Shown: positions 46,467 through 54,407 of the stretch, piece after piece | Layout of the letters: each line of letters opens with the position of its first letter | Position numbering within the stretch: the stretch's first letter is position 1 | Source: Cupriavidus basilensis | Lineage (GTDB): Bacteria; Pseudomonadota; Gammaproteobacteria; Burkholderiales; Burkholderiaceae | NCBI RefSeq assembly: GCF_000876015.1 | Contig: NZ_BBQM01000024.1 | Location: forward strand, 62,001 to 126,000 | Direction of reading: 5' to 3' | Length of the DNA stretch: 64,000 nucleotides | The notes under the pieces: model-generated | Told to the model about the DNA's origin: nothing | The model's database searches: none | What the model saw: the letters and a program-made list of their open reading frames with translations, nothing else | Position numbers and translations under genes: made by a program

Positions 46467-48512
46467 CTATAGCGGAACGTTGAGGTTGAGGTAGATCAGC
46501 TTGGTGGTCTCGCGCGTGCCGTCGTAGCGCTTGCTGCCCACGCCGATGCCGTAGGCCAGCGACGCCTTGCGGCCAAGCTGCCAGTACTGTTCGAGGCGGG
46601 CCTCCCACAGCATGCTGGTGCCGAAGTCGTTCTGGCGGTAGCCGCCGACGGTGGCGTAGACGCGCTGGCTGAACGATTTCTCGGCGTAGCGCCACGGCGT
46701 CCACTGGTACATGGAGCGCAGCTGCGCGGTGTAGTCGCGGCGCGGGTTGAAGTACGCGGTGTCGGCCAGCGTGTTGCTGCTGGTGCCCACGTCGAGCCAG
46801 AACGAGACCTGGTGGCGCGGCTGGTTCATCAGCCGCTGGTACCAGGTGCCTTCCCATAACTGGTGCAGGTTGGTGTCGCTGTAGCGCCCGACGCCGTACA
46901 TCACGTTGAGGTAGCGCGCGTCGTCCTGCATGTAGCGCGCCGAGGCGGTGGCGCTGCGGCCGGTGACGCCGGCCTGGTAGGCCTTCCACGGCAGCGTGTT
47001 GTCGTCGGAGTCCACGCCCGCGCCGAAGCGCCAGTGGTCGCTGGGGCGGAACGCCACCGTGCCGGTGCCGCCGGTGCGGCCGTTGCCGCCGGCGGACTGG
47101 TGCACCTCGGCGGCGGCTTCCCAGCCGTCGCGGCGGAAGTCGCCGCCGATGCCGTTGCGCACGCGGCTGACGCTCTGGCCGTCGCCGGTGCTGGCGCGCC
47201 CGGAGAACTGGTGGGCGAACACGCGCCAGTAGCCCGCCAGCGGCTGCGAGTAGAGCTGCGTGTCGATGCTCCAGGCGGTGTCGGCGAGCACCGAGTTGCC
47301 GTGCTCGACGCCGGCGTTGACGATGAGCTGCGGGCTGTCGTAGGCGCGGTACTCGCGCTGGAAGTTCTTGACCGCGTTGTTGTCGGGGAAGTTGGCGCCG
47401 AACGCCGTGGCCACGGCGCCGGCCTTGTCGTACTGATGGATCTGCAGCGCGCTCTTGCCGAGCCCGGCCAGGCTTTCGACGTCGCCGGGGTGGTCGGCCT
47501 GCGCCTGCTCGTAGAGCGCCAGCGAGCCGTAGGGGCGCTCCAGCACCAGCGCGCCGTCGGCGCGCGCGCTCAGCAGGGTGGGGTCGAACGGCGCGTCCTT
47601 GCGCAATGCCTCCAGCGCCGCCACGCCTTCGGCGACGCGGTTGGTGTAGAGCAGGTATTGCGCCTGCAGCTTCTGCACGCGGCCGTACTCGGGGTTGACC
47701 TTGTCGGCGTCTTCGGAGAGCGCGTCGTGCTGCGGCGTCTTGCCCGCCATGGTGGCGATCAGCGCGCGCGCGGTCTCGTAGTGGCCCTGGTCGAGGTAGG
47801 CGAAGAACAGGCTTTCCTCCACGTCCGGCAGCGACAGCGCGTAGGGCTCGGGGGTCTCCTTGAGCGGATCGACCTGGCTTTGCAGCGCCTGTTCGTAGGC
47901 GCGCGCGGCGGGGCCGGGCTGGTCGAGGTAGCTGTAGGCGTCGCCGGCGGCGGCGTAGGCGGGCGCCGGCAGCGGCGCCGGCGCCTGCGAGAGCTGCGCG
48001 TACAGCGCGGTGGCCTCCTTCATGCGCCCGCGCACGGCCAGCGCGACGAGGCGGTCGGTCAGCGCGGCGCGGCGCACCGCGTCGTACTCGGCTTCGTCGG
48101 GGATGCGGGCCAGCAGCGCGTCGGCGGCGGCCAGCGCGCGGTCGGCCGCGTCCAGCCGGTCGGGGTCGTTGGAGGCGTTGGCCTGCTGGCGCGCCCAGCG
48201 CAGTTGCTGGGCCAGGCGCAGGTGCTCGAGCAGCAGCAGGTCGCGCGTGCCGAACACGTCGGGCCGCGCGGCGGCCTGCTCCAGCGCCAGGGCCGGCGAG
48301 CCGCCCTCGGCGAGGTCGAACAGGCGCTGCCTGAGCTGGTCGGGTCCGTCGGGCGCGGCGGGCTGCGCCATGCCGGGCGCGGGTGGCTGGGCCGGCGCCG
48401 GCTGTCTTGCCGCGGCGGTTGCGCATTGTTCGCGGGCGAACAGCGCCAGCAGGACGGCGGTCGTCCTGAGCGTGGTTCGCAAGCGCTTGCGGCTGTGCTG
48501 CGATGAGTTCAC
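46467..48512 (-). CDS. pgaA: Poly-beta-1,6-GlcNAc export porin
   Basis: The protein has 681 residues with a GTG start at 48512, six bases after GGGGGA; an upstream ATG at 48572 lacks support. After a signal-like hydrophobic stretch (LRTTAVLLALFAREQCATAA) a TPR-rich helical region runs to about 380 (for example AARPDVFGTRDLLLLEHLRLAQQLRWA). A C-terminal beta-barrel follows, ending KLIYLNLNVPL. It is the outer-membrane exit for the polymer. It is the first gene of the operon pgaABCD-glmS-unknown, preceded by an 896-bp region. The total size is somewhat less than E. coli PgaA. Confidence 0.93.
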   Translation of the reverse strand: MNSSQHSRKRLRTTLRTTAVLLALFAREQCATAAARQPAPAQPPAPGMAQPAAPDGPDQLRQRLFDLAEGGSPALALEQAAARPDVFGTRDLLLLEHLRLAQQLRWARQQANASNDPDRLDAADRALAAADALLARIPDEAEYDAVRRAALTDRLVALAVRGRMKEATALYAQLSQAPAPLPAPAYAAAGDAYSYLDQPGPAARAYEQALQSQVDPLKETPEPYALSLPDVEESLFFAYLDQGHYETARALIATMAGKTPQHDALSEDADKVNPEYGRVQKLQAQYLLYTNRVAEGVAALEALRKDAPFDPTLLSARADGALVLERPYGSLALYEQAQADHPGDVESLAGLGKSALQIHQYDKAGAVATAFGANFPDNNAVKNFQREYRAYDSPQLIVNAGVEHGNSVLADTAWSIDTQLYSQPLAGYWRVFAHQFSGRASTGDGQSVSRVRNGIGGDFRRDGWEAAAEVHQSAGGNGRTGGTGTVAFRPSDHWRFGAGVDSDDNTLPWKAYQAGVTGRSATASARYMQDDARYLNVMYGVGRYSDTNLHQLWEGTWYQRLMNQPRHQVSFWLDVGTSSNTLADTAYFNPRRDYTAQLRSMYQWTPWRYAEKSFSQRVYATVGGYRQNDFGTSMLWEARLEQYWQLGRKASLAYGIGVGSKRYDGTRETTKLIYLNLNVPL

Positions 48513-49408
48513 GTTGTTTCCCCCGGAGTGCGCTGCGACTACAGAAAAAGCGTCCCCGTCGGTGCGCGGCATATGCTTGCCGGCGCCGCTGCGGTGAGGC
48601 GAGGGGACGGTGCTGGCCCGGCGGCGCGGCGTGCCGCCCGCGCTGCCGGACCATGACTGCTGGCATCGACCAGATGCGAAGGCGCCGCCGGCTGGTGCCG
48701 GCCACGCCCGTGTTTCCCATCCAAGGCCGGCGCGGCCCGCGCGCGCCCTGCATCGTGGCGCCGCGGGCAGTTGCCTGCCGCTTGCTGCTTGCCTGCCGTG
48801 CCTGCGTGATCGCTTGCCGCCCGTGGGCGGGTGTCACGTTGCTGGCACACGCGAAGCAGTATTTGGCGATGCGGCGGGGCAGCGGCAGAGGCCATAAGCA
48901 CTAGGCTCGCGGATGGCTGGCACGGTGGAGGCGTCCGCGCGGGGCGGGCCGCGCCGGCGCCGTTGCCTGGCGCGGCGCCGCGGGCATGCCGGCCCGCCAT
49001 CGGTGGCGGCGGTCCGGTGCCGGGGATGGTTGGCGCCGGGCACTCGGATGGTCCCGCGCCGGCGCCGGGGTGGAATTGTGCGGATGAGGGTCATCCGGAC
49101 GGACTACCTGCCGGGAGGGCCGCCGTGTTTCAAGACCGTGGCGGTCGTGTGCTTCGCCTGAAGGAAATGCGCGGCGCGCGATGGCGGCGAGGTGAAAATC
49201 AAAAAAAATACCCCACCGAGCTACTAAGTTGTTTTACGGTAAATATCGGAAAAAATACGCGATCGGCATCGATGCCGATATCAATGCCGATGCCGGATCG
49301 GCATTGCGGCGCGCGCAATCCGTTGCCGGACCGGTTTGCTTCCGGCATGCCGCGCCGTGCCACCGGGCGGTGGCATGGCGGCATCGGTCGGGGGAGCGTG
49401 CGGGGGAA
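48513..49408. other. Long upstream region of the pga operon
   Basis: No gene is supported; open frames here have arginine-rich shadow composition. The part next to pgaA (48513-49160) is GC-rich. From about 49195 to 49260 it becomes AT-rich, and 49262-49306 holds two adjoining palindromes. The region may contain a distant pga promoter and a long leader, and also the 3' end of the unknown gene that stops at 49409. Confidence 0.45.
49262..49306. promoter_or_regulatory. Double palindrome built from four ATCGGCATyG half-sites
   Basis: ATCGGCATCGATGCCGAT (49262-49279) is a perfect 18-bp palindrome. Two bases later CAATGCCGAT (49282-49291) and ATCGGCATTG (49297-49306) form a perfect 10-bp inverted repeat around GCCGG. 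Four alternating copies of one decamer thus lie within 45 bp. On the minus strand the block is followed by TATTTTTT, so a terminator for the gene ending at 49409 is also possible; an operator array for the pga operon is the alternative. Confidence 0.5.
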
Positions 49409-50242
49409 CTACGTGCAGCAGTGGCCGCCGGCATCCTCGGGCGCGGGCTGCCGCCGCGTCCCGCGCGCAGCCGGCGCGTCGCCGCGGGCGGCGCCGAAGC
49501 TGGTGGCCAGCAGCTTGCCGAACGCGTTGAGCAGCACGTCCGAGTTCAGGCCGTTGGCGCCGGCCAGCGCGGGGCAGATGATCCAGGTGGTGCCGTCGCC
49601 GCGGAACACGCGCAGCGACATCACCAGGTCGGCCGGCTGCAGCTGCCATTCGTCCGCCACGGTCTTGCCGAGCCCGAACGCGCGGATGAAGTCCTGCGTG
49701 TGGCGCTGGCCGAAGCAGACCACCACCTTGGGCTGCCAGCACGCGCAGATGCGGGCCAGGAAGCGAAAGCGCCCGCCGAAGCGGCACAGGTCGAGGTAGC
49801 GCTCCTTGGGCAGCAGCGCGGGCTGGCCGCGGAACACGGTCGACCACCGGGCGACGCCGTCGAGCTGGTCCGGCACGGGGAACAGGTTGAGCTTGAACTC
49901 GGCGCCGTCGGGGCTGAACAGTTCCTGCTCGAAATACGGCTTCCAGTCGGTGTCGCTCAGGCGCCGGCCCAGCACCTCGGCGCGCGCCGCGGCCATGATG
50001 CGCGCGATGCGCTGGTAGCTCAGCCATCGGGCCATGCTGTCGCGGTGCTCGGCGCGGAAGGCCGCGTCCCAGGCGTGCGGCGCCAGGCGCGGCAGCAGCG
50101 GCGCGCGCAGCGGCTCGGTCCAGCGCTGCGGGCTGCTGTCGCAGAACCAGACCGCCGCCGCCGGGTTGCCGCCTTCCATCCCCACGTAGGAGGAAAAATA
50201 GGTATCCAGTTCCTGGCTCGTGAACACGGTCGTATCTTTCAT
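49409..50242 (-). CDS. Hypothetical protein, possible uracil-DNA-glycosylase-like fold
   Basis: The protein has 277 residues, cytoplasmic, starts MKDTTVFTSQELDTYFSSYVG. Segments such as AAAVWFCDSSPQRWTEPL, AEFKLNLFPVPDQLDGVARW, CACWQPKVVVCFGQRHTQDF and TTWIICPALAGANGLNSD suggest an alpha/beta Rossmann-like fold in the style of the uracil-DNA glycosylase superfamily, but no catalytic motif was confirmed. The C-terminus is disordered-looking and ends DAGGHCCT. It stands alone on the minus strand between the pga region and an SGNH-like gene, with dispersed repeat copy B just upstream. Function unknown. Confidence 0.7.
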   Translation of the reverse strand: MKDTTVFTSQELDTYFSSYVGMEGGNPAAAVWFCDSSPQRWTEPLRAPLLPRLAPHAWDAAFRAEHRDSMARWLSYQRIARIMAAARAEVLGRRLSDTDWKPYFEQELFSPDGAEFKLNLFPVPDQLDGVARWSTVFRGQPALLPKERYLDLCRFGGRFRFLARICACWQPKVVVCFGQRHTQDFIRAFGLGKTVADEWQLQPADLVMSLRVFRGDGTTWIICPALAGANGLNSDVLLNAFGKLLATSFGAARGDAPAARGTRRQPAPEDAGGHCCT

Positions 50243-50308
50243 GCGTCTCCTCGGATGGCGTGGTACGGGCTGTGCGGGTTGCCGGCCGCGCCGCGCAGGC
50301 GGCCTCCT

Positions 50309-50422
50309 GGAAGTCGTTTCAACATGAAGCGAAGCGGTCCTGGCCAGGCGCGCGGCCGCGGACAGTACAAGCGGTACTTGCCGTGCCGCGCAACGACGCC
50401 AGGATCTTCTTGAAGCGACTCC
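50309..50422. repeat. Dispersed palindromic repeat, copy B
   Basis: This ~114-bp element shares its outer ends and right half with 20154-20252. Terminal inverted repeats are clear: GGAAGTCGTTTCAA at the left and TTGAAGCGACTCC at the right. A central GTAC-AAGCG-GTAC stem replaces the longer stem of copy A. It lies in the 218-bp gap between two minus-strand genes. No coding potential is apparent. Confidence 0.65.
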
Positions 50423-50460
50423 TTATGCAAGAAGCCCACCGGCGGTGGGCTCCTGGCGGC

Positions 50461-51696
50461 TCATGGCGAAAGCAGCGGGGGAAAGGCCGTGGCCCCGGGA
50501 TCCGGCAGCAGCGAGCGCAGGCCGAGCTGGTCCGCGAGGTAGGGGCCGATCAGGCGGTTGCCCGCATCGCCGGGATGCTCGTCGTCCGCCATGTAGCCGC
50601 TGGCGGTGGCCTGCGCGAACGAGCCGAGCAGCGCGCGCAGGTCGACGTAGCCGGCGCCGGTCTGCGTGGCGACGCTCTGCTTGCGCGGCGCGAACGCGGC
50701 CAGCGCGGAGACCTGCCAGTCGCGCGTCTCGCCGGACTGCACCACCAGGATGCGCGTGGCCGGGCTGGCGGCGACGATGTCCTGGATGACGGCGAGCAGG
50801 TCGGACTCGTGCTGCTGCGCGGTGCGGGAATAGCGGTCGTTGAGGCCGCCATTGAGCAGGTAGGCGGCGGGCTTGAGCGCGGCGAACCATTGCCGGCGCA
50901 TGTCGCTGTCCTGCGCGGCCACCGCGGCTAGGCGCCGGCCGCGCTGGCCGGTGTTGCCGAGCTGGATGCCGAGGCTGCCGAGCGAGAACAGCGCGCCGAA
51001 CACCGTCACCTTGCCGGTGATCTGGCTGCAGCCCACGCCCACGCCGCCACCGCCGGCGGCCGGCTGGTAGGCCAGGTCGATCCACGCCAGCGTGTTGGCG
51101 GCGGCGTCGGTCTGCACGGCCTGCCCGGCGTCGCCCGCGTTGGTGGTCCGGCACTGCATGGCGCCGCCGCCGGGCTGCCGGAGGTAGAACAGCCGCGCGC
51201 TCGACCACAGGCTGGGCGGGGTCAGCGAGAAGGCGGCGGTGCCGGTGCCCGCGTCGGTGGCGATGCCGCGCCCGTCGAGCGAGAGCCTGCCCATCGGGTC
51301 ATGGATGTGGAGGTGGCGCAGGTCGGCGGTCCTGGTGGCGGCAGGGTCGTCGAACGGCAGGTAGCCGGGCCCGCCGTCGCCAAGGCCGCCGCGCGTGGCG
51401 GCGAGGAAATAAGCGCGCCACGTACTGCCGTGCGCGCCCGCGGTGAGCCCGTCGATGCCGGCGAGCACCAGGGTGTGCGCCTGCGCGTCGGCGCCGCCGG
51501 GCGGTGGCGTGGAAGGGGGATTGGCCGGGTTGGCGGGGTTGGCGGGGTTGCCGGCGACGGGTGCCGGCGAGCCGCTGGCGTCGGCGGTGCCGGCGGGGCT
51601 GCCGCCGCCGCCGTCGCCGCCGCAACCGCCCAGCGCGGTTGCCGCCGCGAGCACGATGAATGCCAGAAGCCTGCTGAATTGCGCGTTCAATTGCAT
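50461..51696 (-). CDS. SGNH-hydrolase-like lipoprotein lacking the catalytic Ser
   Basis: The protein has 411 residues from the ATG at 51696. A lipoprotein signal ends FIVLAAATALGGCGGDGGGG (lipobox LGGC). A linker with NPANPANPANPP follows. The SGNH-like domain begins TLVLAGIDGLTAG, where the family's GDSLTAG is expected, so the nucleophile Ser appears to be Gly. Block III Asn (LLNGGLNDRYS) and the C-terminal D-x-x-H (MADDEHPGDAGNRLIG) are kept. It may be a binding protein, or use another residue. GGGGGAG precedes the ATG. It lies near the pga region but has no proven link to it. Confidence 0.72.
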   Translation of the reverse strand: MQLNAQFSRLLAFIVLAAATALGGCGGDGGGGSPAGTADASGSPAPVAGNPANPANPANPPSTPPPGGADAQAHTLVLAGIDGLTAGAHGSTWRAYFLAATRGGLGDGGPGYLPFDDPAATRTADLRHLHIHDPMGRLSLDGRGIATDAGTGTAAFSLTPPSLWSSARLFYLRQPGGGAMQCRTTNAGDAGQAVQTDAAANTLAWIDLAYQPAAGGGGVGVGCSQITGKVTVFGALFSLGSLGIQLGNTGQRGRRLAAVAAQDSDMRRQWFAALKPAAYLLNGGLNDRYSRTAQQHESDLLAVIQDIVAASPATRILVVQSGETRDWQVSALAAFAPRKQSVATQTGAGYVDLRALLGSFAQATASGYMADDEHPGDAGNRLIGPYLADQLGLRSLLPDPGATAFPPLLSP

Positions 51697-51981
51697 CTGT
51701 GTCTCCCCCGGTTCAATTGCGTCGGATTGCGTCGAATTGCGGTGGGCCTTTAAATGCAAGGCGGAATCCTGCTAATGACCAGATGATTTTGTCTGCAAAA
51801 AATCGTATTTCAAACAGATTCTAGTTTTAGGGTATTCGTGTAAAAAGCACATGCACCAGAAATCCCCACATACGAGTGGTATTTCATCTGCGATGCCGGC
51901 GCGAGGCGGGAAGGGGAGAGGTGGGAAGGGGAAATGCGGGAAGGGGAAATGCGGGAGGGCGTGCCGGGAATGGCCGCGGTT
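51697..51981. other. Intergenic region with AT-rich part and 15-bp tandem repeat
   Basis: 51760-51890 is AT-rich and probably carries the promoter of the SGNH-like gene. 51908-51967 holds three to four copies of a 15-bp unit GGGAAGGGGAAATGC just beyond the LysR stop. No gene is seen. Confidence 0.45.
51908..51967. repeat. 15-bp tandem repeat GGGAAGGGGAAATGC
   Basis: Two identical units (51923-51937 and 51938-51952) are flanked by a diverged unit on the left and a partial one on the right. It is purine-rich on the plus strand and lies between a LysR stop and the SGNH-like gene promoter region. Confidence 0.7.
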
Positions 51982-52875
51982 TCAGCGGCGCCCGCCCGCC
52001 GCGATCATGTCGATGAAGTCCTGCATGTAGCCGCGCACGTACTGGTCCTCTCGCAGGCTGACCGAGGCCATCGACGGCGGGAACAGCTCGCCGGTGTCGA
52101 TCACGGCGAGGTCGGTGTCGCGCCGCGGCTCCACCGCCATCTGCTGCACCACCGCCACGCCGAGGCCGGCGGCCACGTAGGCCTTGATCACGTTGGCGTC
52201 GGTGGCGCGCACCACCACGCGCGGCGACAGGCCGCGGCGCTGGAACTCGCGCGTGACCATCCATCCCGAATTGAAGTGCTCGTCGTAGGTCACGAGCGGA
52301 TAGCGCGCGATGTCCTCCACGCTCACGCGCGCGAGCTTGAGCAGCGGATGGCGGCGCGGCACGATCAGGCAGCGCGGAATGGGATAGGCCGGCAGCGCGA
52401 CGATGCCTTCGGGCGTGTTGTCCGGCAGCGTGGAGATGCCGAGGTCCACCGCGTTGTCGCTGACCCACTGCACGATCTGCGCGGGATGGCCCTGCAGCAG
52501 TTCGAGGTTGACCGCCGGATGGGCCTTGCTGAAGCGGCGGATCACGTCCGGCAGGCCGTAGCGCGCGTGGATGTGGGTGGTGCCCACGCGCAGCGTGCCG
52601 CTGCCGCCGGCCTGCCCCGCGCCGGCCAGGCCCGCGAGCGCGCGCGTGTCGTTGAGCACGCGGCGCGACAGCGCCTGCGCTTCCTGGCCCGCGTCGGTCA
52701 GGCCGACCAGCCGGTTGCCGCGGCGCACGAACAGTTCCACGCCGATCTCGTTTTCGAGCGAGCGGATCAGCTTGCTGACCGCCGGCTGGGTGGTGTGCAG
52801 CGCATCCGCGGCGCGCGAGATGCTGAGCTGGCTGGCGATGACCGCCTGCAGGCAGCGCAATTGCTGGAGGGTCAT
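51982..52875 (-). CDS. LysR-family regulator, CysB-like subgroup
   Basis: The protein has 297 residues. HTH: LRCLQAVIASQLSISRAADALHTTQPAVSKLIRSLENEIGVELF. The effector domain RVGTTHIHARYGLPDVIRRFSKAHPAVNLELLQGHPAQIVQWV follows the CysB/Cbl pattern (TTHTQARY...QGxPxQI). It is transcribed away from the lyase-Bug-racemase unit across 104 bp, so it is the probable regulator of that unit. A weak inverted pair ATCAT/ATGAT (52876-52897) lies at its start. The effector is unknown; CysB-like proteins sense small thiol- or sulfur-related or other anionic molecules. Confidence 0.92.
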   Translation of the reverse strand: MTLQQLRCLQAVIASQLSISRAADALHTTQPAVSKLIRSLENEIGVELFVRRGNRLVGLTDAGQEAQALSRRVLNDTRALAGLAGAGQAGGSGTLRVGTTHIHARYGLPDVIRRFSKAHPAVNLELLQGHPAQIVQWVSDNAVDLGISTLPDNTPEGIVALPAYPIPRCLIVPRRHPLLKLARVSVEDIARYPLVTYDEHFNSGWMVTREFQRRGLSPRVVVRATDANVIKAYVAAGLGVAVVQQMAVEPRRDTDLAVIDTGELFPPSMASVSLREDQYVRGYMQDFIDMIAAGGRR

Positions 52876-52979
52876 ATCATGCCATTCCGGTAATGATTGT
52901 CTACGAACATGTCATTTTACAGAAAGAAGCCCGAAGCCCAGAATGGCCCCACCGATCGAGGAGACAAAGGCTTCCCGCC

Positions 52980-54344
52980 ATGACAAGCAGCGTGTTCGAC
53001 CAGCCGCTCCAGCAGCACATGTGGAGTACCGATGAAATGCGCGCGGTGTTCTCGGAAGAGAACCGTGTGCAGAAGTGGTTCGACTTCGAGGCCGCGCTGG
53101 CGGCCGCGCAGGCGGAGCTCGGCATGATTCCCGCGGCCGCGGCCGCCGAGATCGGCGCGAAGGCGCGCGTGGCGGACATCGACCTGCCCGCGCTGGCCGC
53201 CGAGACGCGCCGCGTGAAGCACCCGCTGGTGCCGGCGGTGCGCGCGCTGCAGCGCCAGTGCGCGGGCGGGCTGGGCGAGTTCGTGCATTTCGGCCCGACC
53301 TCGCAGGACGTCTACGACACCGGCATGATGCTCCAGGTGCGGCAGGCCCACGCCATCCTGATGCGGGACCTGACCGCGGTGTCGCGCGAGCTGTACCGGC
53401 TGGCCGACGAGCACAAGCACACGCCGATGGCCGGGCGCACGCACGGCGTGCAGGCCCTGCCGATCACCTTTGGCCACAAGTGCGCGATCTGGCTGTCGGA
53501 GCTGGGCCGCCACCACGAGCGCATGCGCGCGCTGGAGCCGCGCACCTTCGTCGGCCAGATGGTGGGCGCGGTGGGCACGCAGGCGTCGTTCGGCGAGCAG
53601 GCCGGTGCGCTGGAGGCGCGCCTGATGGCGCGCCTCGGGCTGGGCGTGGCGCCGATCAGCTGGCAGCCGGCGCGCGACCGCCTGGGCGAGTACGTGAGCG
53701 TGCTCGGCCTGATCGGCGCCTCGCTGGGCAAGATCGCCAACGAGATCATGAACCTGGAGGGCGACGAGACCGGCGAGCTGGCCGAGCCGTTCAGCGAGGG
53801 CAAGGTCGGTTCCTCCACCATGCCGCACAAGCGCAACCCGGCCGTGGTGGAAACCGTGGTCACGCTCAGCCGCGCGATCCGCTACAGCGTGGCGATGATG
53901 CACGACGCGCAGATGGCCGAGCACGAGCGCGACGTGGCCGCGGTGCGCATGGAGTGGAAGGCGGTGCCGGAGGCCTGCATGATGGCCGCGGCGATGCTGC
54001 AGATGATGCAGTACGCGCTGTCCGGCCTTACCGTGAACGCCGCGCGCATGCGCGCCAACCTCGACCTGCTGGGCGGCTTCCTGATGTCGGAGCGCGTGAT
54101 GTTCGCGCTGGCCGACAAGGTCGGCAAGCAGAGCGCGCACGAGCTGGTCTACGCCGCCGCCATGCAGGGCATGGAGGGCGGCATCACCTTCGAGCAGGCG
54201 CTGTCGCGCGACCCGGCGATCCGCGCCGCGCTCGAGCCGGCCGCGCTCAAGGCGCTGCTCGATCCCGCCACCTACGTCGGCCAGGCGCCGCGCATCGTCG
54301 AGCGCTTCCTGGCCGAGACCCGGGCCAGCGGCTGGCTCGACTGA
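52980..54344 (+). CDS. Class II fumarase/aspartase superfamily lyase (adenylosuccinate lyase-like)
   Basis: The protein has 454 residues. WFDFEAALAAAQAELGMIP starts the family fold. FVHFGPTSQDVYDTGMMLQ, GRTHGVQALPITFGHK and the signature GSSTMPHKRNPAVVE (about residues 277-291, flexible loop with catalytic Ser) are intact. It belongs near adenylosuccinate lyase and carboxymuconate cycloisomerase. A purine role is unlikely because it leads a unit with a Bug receptor and a mandelate-racemase-like enzyme, divergent from a LysR gene. It probably splits or forms a C-N or C-O bond in an imported dicarboxylate derivative. Confidence 0.9.
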   Translation: MTSSVFDQPLQQHMWSTDEMRAVFSEENRVQKWFDFEAALAAAQAELGMIPAAAAAEIGAKARVADIDLPALAAETRRVKHPLVPAVRALQRQCAGGLGEFVHFGPTSQDVYDTGMMLQVRQAHAILMRDLTAVSRELYRLADEHKHTPMAGRTHGVQALPITFGHKCAIWLSELGRHHERMRALEPRTFVGQMVGAVGTQASFGEQAGALEARLMARLGLGVAPISWQPARDRLGEYVSVLGLIGASLGKIANEIMNLEGDETGELAEPFSEGKVGSSTMPHKRNPAVVETVVTLSRAIRYSVAMMHDAQMAEHERDVAAVRMEWKAVPEACMMAAAMLQMMQYALSGLTVNAARMRANLDLLGGFLMSERVMFALADKVGKQSAHELVYAAAMQGMEGGITFEQALSRDPAIRAALEPAALKALLDPATYVGQAPRIVERFLAETRASGWLD

Positions 54345-54407
54345 CGGCGCGCGCCGCATCCAGACGACACATAACAAACACACGTCACACAGACAGGAGA
54401 CACAACC

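Noticed and set aside
43063..48837. Very long open frame on the minus strand spanning pgaA, pgaB and pgaC
   Set aside because: It reads the real genes in another frame for most of its length and is Arg/Ala/Pro-rich; it is a GC-content artefact, except for its final part, which is pgaC.
48539..49000. Possible gene between pgaA and the unknown gene at 49409
   Set aside because: Arg/Pro/Ala-rich composition without a recognisable motif or ribosome site; several overlapping frames are equally open.
52876..52897. ATCAT/ATGAT inverted pair as the LysR operator of the lyase unit
   Set aside because: Arms are only five bases long and it abuts the LysR start codon; the support is too weak for a feature.
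52980..54344. PurB or ArgH housekeeping lyase
   Set aside because: It heads a LysR-controlled unit with a Bug receptor and a racemase-like enzyme; only the superfamily signature is shared.
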